Assembly: GCA_034509495.1 (NCBI GenBank)
Contig: CM067507.1
Location: 7,731,468 to 7,795,467, forward strand
Direction of reading: 5' to 3'
Length of the DNA stretch: 64,000 bases
DNA from: Acestrorhynchus altus
Lineage: Eukaryota > Chordata > Actinopteri > Characiformes > Acestrorhynchidae
Part shown: piece by piece, positions 1 through 13,776 of the stretch
How positions within the stretch are numbered: the stretch's first letter is position 1
Layout of the letters: each line of letters begins with the position of its first letter
Program-made: the position numbers and the translations under genes
Notes under the pieces: model-generated
Told to the model about the DNA's origin: nothing
Seen by the model: only the letters and a program-made list of their open reading frames with translations
Database searches by the model: none

Positions 1-3000
1 GTCATTTTCTGCAAGATTTTTTCTGAGTGGATTACATATCAGATAATCCACTTGCATAAAGAAGGGGAAGTTCAGTGAAAACCTAGGAGTTTCTAAAAGT
101 AGAATTAAGAAAATAAAGACTTCCATGAAAACTGTCATAAACGGCACGTTTAATGTGTCTCTTTGAGGAATGTAATATTCATTCTGACTGAGGTATAATT
201 AAACCAATGGTTCATAAAAAGTAGAGATAAGGATTATTATTTAGGATTGCTCTGATTGTGAAAATGGTAGACAGTAATGGGTAGAGTATGAGGAATAGAT
301 CAGGATTTGATCCTATGTCTTTGTAAACTTGTGTCAAAACCTAATTAATTAATTAACTAAAAGTAATTGGGCACTTTTATCACAGCCACATTTCTGGCAC
401 ATCAGAAAATGTAATGAACACCCACACAAATTAGCCATGCAGAATGAATCTGAGCCACATGATAAAGATATAGTGTGTCATAAACTCTAATGGAGACTTA
501 GCCTACTGCTCTTGTACAGACGCAAATTAGGTGTGAAAACGTCCCAAGACTGATCTTTGAAGGAGTGTGAAAAAAAGGGAAATTGGGCAGTTCTGTAATT
601 ATTTCTGCTTATCTTTCATTTTCAAAACTTTCAAAGAGTAACACAACATTAATTTTCAAAAGTTTCAAAAAGTTCTCAAAGTGAAGTCATTTATGTTAAG
701 ATAAGAGCCAAGACAGGGGTACTTTTCAACACTATCTCACATATTATCATGGCAGAATTGAGACGTGTGTTTATGCAGGCATGTAATGAGTGTCCAACAC
801 TCAAAACAAGCCAATTGCAGAGAACTAAAGACACAAATCCCTTACGGGCATTTGAAAACCATTTGACCCTTCATGAATAAAACATCCCTTTAGCCATTTT
901 ATCTCCACAGGCATCATTTAACTGCCACAGTGGTTTAGACATCAGGCCACTTTCTGAGCCAAAACAACAGACAGGCAGAGGGGTTGTCAGACAGAGATCT
1001 CAAATTTACTGCAAGAAGCTCCTATTGAGCTGCAAGCCTAGATAAAGACGGTTTGCTGGGAAGGGGCGGCACTCAGTGCTTTCTACCATGCCAAATTAGC
1101 TTGACCTTTGACTGAGCACAAAGCAGAAGCTGCCTAGTTCTAACAGCTGTCTGACAGATGGGTGGCAACTCTGCTCTGCAGTGGGTCAGCCCACGGTGGT
1201 CACTACACTGTGCATGGTGAACAGACTGGTGGGCTGGCTGGGACACTGATAACTGTGCAGAGAATACAACTGTTGGGAATATGCAGAGCTCTGTGTGCCA
1301 CACATTTCTGGGTAATTGTTTTCCTAAATTTTCAGCATTTTTTCTGCTAAAGGAGAAGGGAAAAATGCATTGCTAACAGTAAAGGCCTGTCCAACTTTAA
1401 GCAGACCACAAACATCTGAGATCTAATATGTTCTGATCTGTCCAATTACTGCCAAACAATGTGAAATAAATGCAATGCTTGCATGCCATGGGGTTGTTTA
1501 TGTTGCAATGGCAACAAAACTGTTCATGACTAGGCAGTGCAGTGGAATTTTCTAGGTTTTAACTTCATTTGAATGATATATTTATTTTATTTTACACCCC
1601 ATTTACCCCTGGTTGTTTCATGTGAAATGATTTGAACCACATGCATTTATGCTTGGTAGTCTGTGCATCTTCGGTTAGACTACTTTTGATCTGAATTAGT
1701 GTGTAAAGCAGCTCAAAAACAATTAATTGCCTGTGACGCTCCTCGCTTATTTGACTTTTCTACTGAAGATATGGTTGCCCAATTGAAAAATGTTTACAAG
1801 AGTGATTAGCGTTCAGTGATAGTCACCACCATCATGAACCATGTGTGTTAAAGTGCAATGTAGTGTAGCGCAACAGTTTAAAAATAAGGCGTGGTTTATG
1901 TGAACTAAGATGACATTTTATTTAAGCTGGCTAGTTTAACGTGCAGTCAGTATGTGGAGATGTTTTCGTTGCTAAATGTAGGTTTGAGGAATGGCGACAT
2001 TTAGAATAGTAAGCTGAATGAGCTGAATGTGGGACATTTTAGCATTTTAGACTCCTCAGAGTACTTATTTGAGGAAGACCTGCACTAATTAGAGGTTAGG
2101 TGCCTCACATTACAGCAATGCACATCTGGCCATATGTGTCTCAGACCACCACCGGAAGCGGTCTAAGTGATGAGATTTCAACATCTGTTTAAACAAATCC
2201 TGGTTCATGTGGATAAACTACAAATAATCCCAGTGTCTAGGACAATTGAAATGACCTGGCATAAATAAGGTCTTAAAATCCTGATGAGGTTGAGCCTTCA
2301 ATTGCTAGTCTACAATAAAGCATGACTTGACTGCCAGGTTAAACTGTGCCCTCAACAACAAGGGATATTGATGTTTTTGAGTTATGATTGCATCCATTTA
2401 AACAAGATGAACAATGGAACCATTGGACCATTTATTTAAAATCAGCATCTTTTCCTTTTATCCTGAAGAGAACCACAGTATGCTGAACAATACGATGTGA
2501 AGATTTCTGGAAGACTTGATAAAACTTTACTGGTAGAGTAGTAAAGCACCGTCATCACATCACACAATCACTGTATGTAAATATTAGTGCTATGTTTTAA
2601 ATGGTTTTACCTTTAACATAAGCGTTTGGTATAGAAACTGCCCAAAACAGGAAAACATCCTTTGCTGTTTTTGATAAATATTACAAACACTGAAACCACT
2701 TATACTGTAGCATGGCACAGAACACCCTGTTTCTTCACATAGGACCTTGTTGTCACTGGATACACCCTCATCTTGACTTTGATTCATGTCTAATTGAATC
2801 CACTCAGTACAGTTCACTCTTGCAGCCATACTCTGTACAACTGTAGCCTGTCCATATTTGAGACATATCATCCAAGACTAGGTAACACAAATACTATGAT
2901 TTAGTATTCAGTATCACATAATCTAAAAGTGAAACGGTTAAGATGTCATTCAGTGTGGTCTGGTTTTCCATCCTAAAAAATTACCATAATTAATCAGAAT

Positions 3001-4552
3001 AGTTCACGGTTGTGATAGGAGCCAGACATTGAAACCATTTAATGCTGCTTAAACCTCACTATATAATCTGTAACATGGTTATTTGATTTTTAATAAAAGT
3101 TAAACTCTTATTGGTAATATGCTCAGGTATAATACAAACTATTATATAACCATGATCAATGTTACATTAAAGCACATGTAGGTTTACCCTGGTTTCTAAT
3201 TAACCTATTCATCAAATTGGTCCACAAGACCTTTGCATGGTTTTTTGCCACATTTCAATTCACATCTGATTTTTTTTTTTTTAATTAGGTGGAATTCTCC
3301 TTTATTATCACCTTGTCTTATCTTCTTCATTACATCATACTGCCTAGCTCCACATCCACAACCCTGCTTAATATGTTCTATCGTCTGAGCAGAAAGGATT
3401 TGAGCCCCGTCATCACATCGCTAATTGAGAGACTCCCTCCTGTTCATTCTCTGAGTGTCAGTTTGTCCTTGGCTCAGTTATGGGGGAATAACCAGGCCCA
3501 GCGGGCTGCAGTGAGCCGGCGAGCTGCACAGCTCACTGCCAGCTAATGGCCTAAAGATTAACCCTGCAGGAAGAGAGAGTGAGAGGCCGGCCCAAATGTT
3601 AACTGGAGAGGAATGAAACCTTGCCGTCTTATCTCACTCTCTCCCTCCTTTTCATGATTTTATTCCCTTGCTCTTTCCCTTAGGGCTTCCATGCACCCTC
3701 CTACTCTCTCCCTCTTTTGCTCATGGTCTCTCTCTCTCTCCCTCCCATTTCTGTGGGCTGGATTGGGGGAAGAGCTGTGACTCTGCAAAGCTGCCCTCAC
3801 AGATAAGAGTCACCCAAGAGACTCTGGAGTGCTTCCTTGTTCTGTTTGCCTCTCTGGAGTGCTTTCCCTTTTCGTCTCTCCAAGGTCTTCTGCTCTCCTC
3901 CTTTAACCGGCCTTGCTTTTTGCTTGAACTGTCAAGTGTTTCTTGTGTTCTTAAGGAACACTTTCTATCCATTTTATCTTTTGGCATTTTAATCTCACTG
4001 GTGCTCACATTTAATGTTTCCAAGGTATTGAAGACTGATAAACCTGTCTTTGATGAAATGGTAGGTCCATAGGACTAGGTTACATGAATTCTTTGTTCTT
4101 GCTTTAAAAAAAAAATCCCACAACAACATCATGGTGCTTTCCCTGTGGTCTTGTTCATTCTTGTCTTGGCCTTCCCCTGCTCAAAGCCCCCAAGGGTCTG
4201 ACAAGTTGGATAAGGTCATAGAGCATCTAGGTCTGGTGATGCACCTGCAATGAGGATTGAGTGTGTGCAGTGTCACTTTGATTCATGTACATCCATCAAA
4301 CATAGGAGTGAATACAAGAGCACTGAAAACAAGAGAGCTGTGTTCAAAATTCCAGCATAGTGAAAAACGCCCCAAAAATCTTGATGTGAAATGTGCCATT
4401 CTAGATGGCTAACCAAGATATCTCAATAGAGAGGTTACAGTTCTCTGTATTACGATGTGTTGTGATACTGTAAGCAAGGTGATATTCAGCATTTTTCAAT
4501 CAAATTTAAGGAAAACTATCATAGTATAAAACAACCCATCATATGCATAAAA
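1..4552. other. 3' flank of srcin1, no gene recognised
   Basis: Apart from the conserved-looking stretch at 3290-3575, this is AT-rich unique-looking sequence without long credible ORFs, tandem repeats or recognisable transposons. A run of T precedes 3285 and pyrimidine-rich DNA covers 3630-3760. It could contain srcin1 3' UTR or a final exon that I could not identify. Confidence 0.5.
3290..3575. promoter_or_regulatory. Candidate conserved non-coding element with hairpin
   Basis: This block differs from its AT-rich surroundings in balanced composition and lack of repeats. It contains a 9-bp inverted repeat GCAGTGAGC / GCTCACTGC with a loop of about 14 bases near 3510-3540, plus TAAT-type motifs (GCTAATTGAG, GCTAATGG). 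The longest reading frame has no recognisable product. A regulatory role is only inferred. Confidence 0.22.
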
Positions 4553-5884
4553 TACAGTACTGCTCATCATTACTGGCACCCATGAAGTTTAACTACATAT
4601 TGTTGAATATTCCCTGAAATAAAAATCAACTGAAATAGCTTTTTTGTATAGAGCACTTGTGTTTAAAACAAAAGAGCAAATTATAAACAGCAATTTAAAA
4701 CAAGAAACAATGGGAGGGAAAAACAGAAAAACCTAAAGATAACGGCACCCTTTACATTAAATTAGTATGGAAACACATTTTGACTCGTCTGTAGTAAATC
4801 GCAAATGATAATCACCTGTGATAAATTGTCAGTGCCCTTGTGAGATGAATTAGCCAATGAATGATGATTTCAGTGTTTTAAAAAGCCATATGTTGGGCCC
4901 TGTTGTTTGGTTACAATGGTGAAGACAAAGGAGCTGTCTGAGGACATTAGAAGTGCTATTATTAACAAACACAAGATTTCCAAAGGGTGTAAGGCCATCT
5001 CCAAAGACCTCGATACCCCAGATTTAACAGTGCACAATGTTATTAAGATGTTTGTCAAGTATGGAACTGTCAGGAACCTCCCTGGATGTGGGGGAAAGAG
5101 GAAAATTGACAAGAGAAGTCTTTGAAGGTTGGTGCAAATGGTACAGAAAACATCACATCAAACATGTCACGGTTCCAACAAGTACCATACACCGAACACT
5201 AAACCAAGCAGAGCTTTATGGGCGAAGGCCAATGAAGAAACCATTGCTGAAGAAAAGACATAAAAAAGAATAACTGATATTTGCCAAAGAGTACCTTGAC
5301 AAACAACAACCCTTCTGAGAAATGTTCTGTGGACAGACGAAACAAAAATAGAGCTTTTTGGTAATGCAAAGTAACAGTTTGTTTACACAAATGTCCTACT
5401 CAGTTTAAGAAAACATGGTTTGAGTTGAAGATCATGGGTCCTGTTTTAAAAGGAAAAAAAAATGACTGTTTTAAAATGGCCAGCAATGAGTCCTGACCTC
5501 AATCACAAATCGAAAATCTTTGCACTGTAATCTGCAATTGGGGAAAAAGAACCCTGCAAACATTCAAGAGCTTGAACTCTGCAAAGGAAGAGTGGAAGAA
5601 AATACCAGCTGAGAAGAAGCTTATAGATGGCTACAAGAAACGTTTGGAGAGGGTGTACAACCAAATATTAATAAGGGTTGCCTTTATTGCTGCACATGTT
5701 GTTTATTCTGTTTATTCTTTAAAATTATAACATGCACGTTGATAAATGTTTTTTTTTTATTGTATTACTTTGGACCACTCATTTAAAAATCCTGAAGATA
5801 TAACTTTGGTACATTTATTTCTGAAGATATATTACAGGTTATACAAAAAAGGAAGGGGTGCCAATAATGGTGAGCAGGACTGTA
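4553..5884 (+). mobile_element. Tc1-like DNA transposon, end-to-end copy
   Basis: Bounded by inverted termini TACAGTACTGCTCATCATTA and, at the right end, the complement of TACAGTCCTGCTCACCATTA, with TA at both edges as expected for Tc1/mariner insertion. Length is about 1.33 kb. Both ends continue with TGGCACCC. The internal gene is on the plus strand and broken. Confidence 0.9.
4907..5715 (+). pseudogene. Tc1-like transposase, degenerate
   Basis: The N-terminal helix-turn-helix is readable (KELSEDIRSAIINKHKISKG, CKAISKDL, then GTVRNLPGCGGKRKI) to a stop near 5125. Similarity continues in another frame (STIHRTLNQAELYGRRPMKK), then the DDE signature WTDETKIELFG around 5330-5360. The stretch with the second and third catalytic acids is largely deleted. 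The C-terminal EEWKKIPAEKK...GYKKRLERV remains at about 5590-5660. Frameshifts, stops and the deletion mean it cannot make an active enzyme. Confidence 0.88.
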
Positions 5885-7281
5885 TGCAATCATAGCACAT
5901 AATCTTTCAGAAAGGTATACATAAAATGATCATATTACCATATGCTTGATACAGTTTTCCTCCAGTTGTGCAAAAAGCTTTGTATTTGTTTTAAACTATG
6001 TTAAGCTATTTGTTTTAAAAAAATATGTAGCAATTTCACTTCAAAATAATAGCTTCAGAATGATTTTAATAGCACACTGACATGTAATCGAGAGAAAAAC
6101 CCTTGAGCTGTACCATAAGGGGGGTTATTACCTTTTTTGTGTTTGACATTGCAACCCTTTTTAGAGTTTCGATCACAACTGTAAAATCAGTCTTGGTATA
6201 TTTCTCTACAATGAACCACTTCACATCAAACAGCTGACTTCATTAGGGACTTTGTTTACGTCTCACTAACTGAAATATGCAGATCTGTTTTAATTTGTGG
6301 AATTCCCCTTGAAGAATCCATGCATATTTTGGCCTAATAATTACGGGTTTCAGAGCATTACGTAAAGAGCTGTGCATTTGCAGGAACCAGAATGCTTTTG
6401 TAACAAGGCTGAGATGCCAATCAACCATTTGGCCTAACCTCCATGTTTACATGTGAAGTGAAAGGTCAAGCTGACTTAGAGTCACGAGTCGTGTTCAACC
6501 ATATTGAGAAGACTCGCAATAAAAAAAAACAGATGTAGTGCATAAATTGAACAAAGTGGCACTGTCCTCTGTAACTGGGGAACCAGTCGACATGAGCAGA
6601 TATGAGGATGTCTGAGACCAGCTCCCAGGGGCTGTGACCCTGTTAGATGTGCGTTAGAATGCAGCATTTTGGAAGAATATGAAGAAGGAAGATATTTTGG
6701 ACTACAAGATGTGGATGGCAAACATGAGACACGATGGACAGATGGGGCATAGTGAAACCCCCTGCAGAGAGGTAGACATCACAACGCTGCTTGCACCAAT
6801 GCTGTATACATACACACACACCTACACATACTTGTGTGTCGGAGCATCTGTGAAGCACCTGTGATGGTCGCTGCTGGTTGCTGACTCGAGACGGGTAAGC
6901 AACAGGGCCCATTCACAGCAGCTAACAGAACCACTGGTGCATGACTGCTACTAGGACAGTTAATGCTTAGCTTCTGGCTTCACATGTGACAATTATCTGC
7001 TACTGAATTCATTACGGCTTAACTGTCCATATCAAATGGACTAAGCCACTAGCAAAACCAATGTGCTCAGCTTAATGGGCTGCTGTTTAAACTTAGCCGC
7101 AAGCTGAACCGGTAATAGTCGTCAGCAGGCATGGCAGTTCTTGCCAGACTGCTCACATAGCAGGTAGAACCAGGCGATGCTCAGTTCTGGCTCAGGGTGG
7201 GAGGTCAGGTTGAGTTGATGTTGGGCCGGCTCTGGGTGACTAACTGTTCAGTGGTGGGAGAGGAGGGGTTTGCAGCCGTCG
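5885..7281. other. 3' flank, nothing recognised
   Basis: Mixed-composition sequence with a short CA-rich stretch near 6810-6830. Reading frames here are short and have no family features. The part next to 7281 would be 3' UTR if the srcin1 read-through stop is used. Confidence 0.4.
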
Positions 7282-7440
7282 TTAGAAGTGGAATACCTGC
7301 TGCTGTCCCTGTTGGAGTTTGGGGAAGTCCTCCCGCTGCTTCCTATTCTTCCGCTCTAGACTGCTCTGCTGCAGGTGCTTCAGGCGGGATGCTGCAGATA
7401 CTGGGCCCAGCTTAGCTGATCCAGGTGGAGTGCTGGCCGA
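7282..7440 (-). CDS. srcin1: srcin1 last recognised exon, with read-through stop
   Basis: Acceptor ctgtttag. It encodes SASTPPGSAKLGPVSAASRL, then KHLQQSSLERKNRKQRED and a Gln-rich QQGQQQ. A donor CAG/GTATTC at 7297/7296 falls where the mammalian protein continues QQQ-ATKPSKE. If it is not spliced, four more codons (VFHF) are followed by TAA at 7284-7282. The terminal exon ending in SSISF in mammals was not found in 1-7281, so either it is diverged or outside, or the short end is used. Confidence 0.85.
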   Translation of the reverse strand, partial: SASTPPGSAKLGPVSAASRLKHLQQSSLERKNRKQREDFPKLQQGQQQVFHF

Positions 7441-10400
7441 CTAAACAGGGAGAAATTGGAAGAGCAAGAGAAGGATTTAACCAAAAATCATTGGTGACAC
7501 TGCATATATGGCTGTTATATGGCCTCAAGAAGGCACTTCATTAAAGTGTTACCTAAACATCAATTAACACTGACTTTTATAATTAACAGGCAAGGGATAA
7601 AGAATGCTGCGAGAAAACAAAGTGAAATATTTGATGATTTTAAGCAGGTGAGAAACAGATGGAAGTACAGAGACTTGTAGACACAGAGTGAGAGCAAGAA
7701 CACACAAAAGAACAGAAAGTGTATACTGACATCCAGTATGCACTGATCCTTTCCACCTGTCCCTCTCTTTTCACATCCACCCTTCTGCTATGACACAAAC
7801 ACTAGGGGAGCTCACCGTAGCATATTACTGCATTCTGTGTACAATGGCAAACACACACTGTGTGCCTACTTGCAAGCTGTCTCAACTGTTCTGCTGGCAT
7901 TCCTGTAAATTACCCCAGCCAAAGAGAAAGTGACAAAAACACCCTCAAACGAACCGCCCAAGCTAAATTAGTCTGGCAGAGCAATTAAGCAGGGACTGGA
8001 GGAGCCAATTAAGCAGAAGATTTAGAGTTTTTATTTTGTTCACTCCATGTGTTCGTTTTGGTTGTATTAAAAGACAGAATGTGATCTTTGTCATTTAATA
8101 CATCATATTTGAAATCAGTAAAAAATTGATTAAAGGTGAATTTGCCATGAGAGGAAACACTGCTGAAATGGTGAGTAAAAAGGTTTTTACAGAGGCAAAC
8201 AAAGTATTGGGCAACACTGGTCAAAAGACAATCCATCTTCAAAATGGATGCATATTCAAAAATGAACTCTCAAGGTAGATATTGAGTGTGATTTACAACA
8301 CAAGTACAAAAACCTATCAATCCTCTCCCAACAGTTTTTTTCAAGAAAGCCTTCACATTTTTCTCCAAAGATAGCAGCTATTTTTTAATTATTCAAATTA
8401 AAATCATTTTAACTTAAGTCCAGACAACCTGTTCCAACATGCATCAGATATGCATAGATATTTCTTTGAAAACTTACAATGCTGAACTTTGTTGTGAAAA
8501 TGCAAGAGAGATTGTCTTCTGAAGCTCATATTTGAGCATTGCACCACCACTTCAGGGTCTGCTAAATCTTGATGAAGGGCTGGTGTTGCATCTATTGGCA
8601 TGGGAAACATTCTGCTTGTCTAGTGAGAAACCAATCCAATTCTAGAAAAAACAGCATACTGCCTCCAAGCTAAAGATGAAAAGGGGACAAACACACATCA
8701 AAGTCCATAATGTACTACTTCAAAAGGTGCAAGCTAAAGGTTTTGCCATGGCCCTCACAGTATCCTGACCAAAAACGACATTGAAAATATCAAAGACCAT
8801 TAAAGAGCAGTTCAATACAATACCCCAAGATTTTCTCAGAATTAGAAGTTTTTTGCAAGAAAGAATGTGTGAAACCTCCCCAAACCGAAAGGCACTTAAC
8901 TGGCTATAAAAGGTGTTTCTAACTGTACAAAGGCAAACATCTGTGTAATTAAGGTGGCTTAACTATTCATAGATGCTCTGACTAAAGGTAAATAGCAAAG
9001 GATAAGGGTTAAAGTTACAAAAAAAGCCAATAGGTTGGTGAAGAAAGCAGCATCCTTGTGAGGCTGGCACTTTACGGTGGATAGCAGCAGAAGCTTCAGT
9101 TCTAAACACTCTCATTTAAATCGATTCACTGGCCCTGTTGTTGTCTGCTTAGTGCACACCTACAACACAGTACATCCTTACAAACTGTAGTTACACACCC
9201 AAGAGACCCAGAGAGAAAAGGAAAGAGGGAGAAGAACAAGATTACAGCTTGAGCTCTAAGAGCAGCGTGCCAGTTCTCTAAGAAAGAATGGGTGTGGACC
9301 CCAAAGTAAGAAAGGCTTGCAAGGGCTTGCTAACAGTTTACCTCTCTCCACAGAGAGCTGAAGGTCCACTGACCCAAACTGGAAGCACTGTTGATGTGAC
9401 CAGAGGAACGTGGGAGAGTGGTGGGCTTGGGAGTGATGATAACTTTAACTGGTGCTCGCTGGAAGATCTGCCACATTTGAGTGTTTGTATGTAGAGAAAT
9501 TGCCAAACAACCAGCATTACGATTTGAATTATGGACATAATAAACAGTACATATGACAATTAGCCAATCAAACAAAATAGAAACATTCCAGCAGATCAAC
9601 AATATTTCTCTCATAAAAATGCCCTCAGGCAAAAATAGGCAATCAAATCACATTATAATGTTTTTTAAGTAGTATTTTTTCAAGATTTTGCATAATTTCT
9701 AGGTAAATGCAACCCTGTACCATTCTATACACTCCCTTTGTCCTAATGGACAAACGTGACCTGAAGACAATTTATGTATGTAACATGGTTGTGTACAGAT
9801 TTCAAGGACATTTGAACAAAATCGATATTTCACCCATTACATGGGTCATTACATTTCTTTAAATCACATTGATAACATTATATTTCTTTGAATTTAATTT
9901 AAAATATATATAATACAGTGGGTTTTGTACCTTTCACCCCCAAAAAACAAGAAAAAAAACACAAAAAATCAGGATGACACTCCACTTAAACACTGTATAC
10001 CTTTTACCCAAAAAACAGCTTTAGAATCATGATGATACTCCACTCTAAAGAGAACAGTGTCATTGCTGCTCCAGGCTCTGCATTGCTTCTAACTGCAGTA
10101 TGTAACTTTGGTGAAGGAAGCAGGATGCTTATGAGAACTGCCTAACCCAGCATAACCTAAGTCATATTCAAATCATATTCAACTATTTGACTTTTAAACT
10201 TCACTTTCCAATAGCTTTTATCAAACGTTTAGACACATATTGTTGAGATACGTCATAAAAACTAAGGACTGCAGCAAATTAATTAGTTGAAACAGGCTTA
10301 AGAATAAAAGTGCCACAAATGATTTTTTCAAATGGAGAAATGCCATAGAAGAACTGCTTTTGGAATCTTTTCAAAAGCATATAGGTCAGCCATGATCTAA

Positions 10401-13400
10401 AGGTCAGAAAAGCATGCTTGGGACCAGAGAGTTGAGCGGTACTACTGGCATCCATCCTGCCATGGTGGTTAGGGGTTCTTAGTTCTCAAAAAGATGTGAT
10501 GGACTGTTTAAAGTTTAAAGAGTCCTAAGCTAATTTTAAAGTTCTTCAAAGAACCTTATACTGTATGGTTCTTTCAAAAGGTTCTTGACATGCACACATC
10601 TGTTAATTTTTTTTTGTGCCAGGGGACCCAATCCTGGGGAATTTAGCTTCAACACACTTGGCTCTAATGCTTAGATGCCCCTGAAGGCCTTCTTTACCTT
10701 GATCCTCTATGGCTTTGTGTACAGAATTCTATAGTACATTTATTTTAACAGTGTATGGGCATAATCCCAGGAGAGTCCTCAAGCCCTCTCGACCAAATGC
10801 CAAGAATGTGCATTAAAGCAAAGGAAGGACACTGAAGTGTCAAAAAGTAAAATCCTGTGGATTGGTTTTTCCATATTTGGGTTACTGCATTTTGTCTAAA
10901 TATTTGTAATATTTGTAATATTTGTGCTTACCTCAAGCTCTGCCATGATTTTCTCCTCCTCATCCTCATCGTTCTTCATCCCAGATGCAGCGATAACTGG
11001 TGGTGTGGAGGAGGGACGGGGCCCATCTGAGGTTGAGGGTCGCCTGAGTTTGATGGGCGGTGTCTGAGACTGTGTCTGGACATTTGGCTCCTCACAGTTT
11101 TCACTTTTTTCGAGTTTCTGCAGGAGGAACGCAGGTGTGAGAGAGTCTTGGGAGGTGGGGGTTTCAATTCATTTGTGAGCATGTTTGTGCATGTGTATTA
11201 CACTTATGAATGTGGATATGAGAAAAAGAGTGTGAAACAAGCATGCATTTGTTCCGCAGAGGCATGTCAACCTTCAAAATCTGCACAGATGTCAATATTC
11301 TGAATATACAGTATGTAACTTCTGCCCTCTCCCCAGACACCATAACAGAAACCCCTATGAGACCCCTAACTGTTTGACAATTACAAATATTGTTGTATTA
11401 CTCCTTCAATCATTGCAACAGACAGACTCACTTCATGAGTCAATACTACACTTTTATTCATATCTCTTTGCACAGACCAAATTCAGCTCTTCTATTCATA
11501 TCTTTTTGTACAGACACTATCCATGTACAAAAGAGGGCAGGCTCAATAACGCTTCATTTCTATTGCATTGTTACTATATTTTTACCTGCATAATGTTTAT
11601 GCAATTACATATTACATAGTTCATATTGCCAATGGCACATTATTTGCTCTGCAGCCCAGTTTTAGTTAGTATTTTTATATATGTTATTTATTATGTTTCT
11701 TATTAAGGTTTCAACGCCTTTCTGCTCTTTGTGTTCAATGTGTTTTGGGACTAATAAAGTTCTTTTTTTCTATCTAACATGCAGCTCTAGCTTTCACATG
11801 TACAATTAGACATCTACATCAATGATCAGTTTCTAATGATCACTTTTGGCTGGATCTTTTTGGGTTGTGGATAACCTTGATGATGACATAGTCATTTGGT
11901 AAACAGCAGTCTTGTAGTCAGAAACTGAGAAGTAATGAATGAGGAGCCTGTCCAATGGTGCAGATACAGGTCAACAATAGTCTCAAATTGTATGCCTGGA
12001 GCTACAAAGCTAATATACAGTACATCCGGAAAATATTCACAGTGCTTTACTTTTTGCACATTTTATGTTACAGCCTTACATCAAAATTCTACTTGCAATA
12101 CCCCATGATGACAAAGCGAGAGAAGTTTGTTTGTTGAAATTGGCACATTTACAAAAAATTTAACTCAAAAATATAACATGTAAAATTATTGACAGCCTTT
12201 TCTATGACACTCAAAATCACGCACAGGTGAATCTTGTTTCCACTGATCATCCTTTAGATGTTTCTATAGCTTGATTGGACACCTGTGGTAAATTCAGTTG
12301 ATCGGATTTGGAAAGGCACACACCTGTTTATATAAGGTCTCATAGCAGACAGTACATGTGAGAGCAAAAAACAAGCCCTGAAGTCTAAGGAATTGTCTGT
12401 AGACCTCCGAGACAGGATTGTATCAAGACACAGATATAGGGAAGGGTACAGAAAAAATTCTGCTTCTTTGAAGTTTGGAACCACCAGGACTCTTCATAGA
12501 GCTGGCCACCTGCCCAAACTGAGTGATCATAGTTGAAGGGCCTTAGTCAGGGAGGTGACCAAGAACCTAATGGTGACTCTGACTGAGCTACAACTCTGTG
12601 GAGAGAACCTTCCAGAAGGACAACCATTTCTGCAGCACTCCATCAATCAGGCCTGTATGGTAGAGTGGCCAGATGGAAGCCACTCTTTAGTAAAAGGCAT
12701 GACAGTCGGTCAAAAGAACTTTCAGACCATGAGAAACAACATGATCTGGTCTGATAAAACAAAGAACAAACTTTTTGGACTCAGTGGCAAGCGTTATGTC
12801 TAGAGGAAACAAGGTACTGGTCATCACCTAGCCAATACCATTTCTACAGTGAAGCATGGTTGTGGCAGCACCATGCTGTGGGGATGTTTTTCTGCAGCAG
12901 GAACTGTGTTGAAGTGGAGTCAGAGTCGAGGGAAAGACGATTGCAGTGATTTACAGGGACATGCTTAATGATAACCTGATCCAGAGTGCACTGGACCTCA
13001 GACTAAGACAAATGTTTATATTTCAACAGGAGAACAACCCAAAGGACACAGACAAGACAACGAAGGAGTGACTCTATGAATGTCCTTGAGAAGCCTAGCC
13101 AGAGCTCAGACTTGAACCCAATTGAACGTCTTTGGAAATACCTAAAAATGGCTGTGCACTGACACTGAAGTGGAGATGGATGGAGCTTCAGAGGTTCTGC
13201 AAAGAAGAATGGGGGAAACCTTCCAAAATCAGATGTGCCATGCATCATTCAAAATGTGCTAAAAGTGAAGCCCTGTGAATACTTTCCGGATACACTGTAG
13301 CTAACAATCATTGGAAGATAATAGTCCATTCCCATTAATTCATCCCTACACACTTCTCTACATCTTGGTCTTAAGGTCTGACAGACTTCCAGATGTGACT

Positions 13401-13715
13401 CCAATGTGAAAAGAAAAGCAGTAGAATTTGAACACCAAACATCTTTGCTGATCAGCTGCATGTGAAATATGTGGAAAACTGTGCAATGTAGTTTTCATTG
13501 AATGTAGTTTTCACTCTTTTAGATAAAAGGTGTAGAATGTGTTGCTCACTTTCACACTCTTGTTAACAATGATAACCTCCCCACTGCTGTTAGTCGTGAG
13601 CCCATGGCCTGATGGGAAACTGCGGCGAGGTGGTGGAGGGGGTGGAGACTTGGATGGCTTTTCTGTTCGATACCGGGGCACTGTCAGCTCCCCTGTCATC
13701 AGACAATCAAACACA

Positions 13716-13776
<61 letters not shown>

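Noticed and set aside
1073..1350. Overlapping frames on both strands near 1.1-1.3 kb as the missing last srcin1 exon
   Set aside because: No match to the expected Ser-rich C terminus and no suitable acceptor in frame.
3668..4072. 134-codon plus-strand frame
   Set aside because: Leu/Ser/Phe-rich translation of pyrimidine-rich DNA. No family similarity and no splice or start context.
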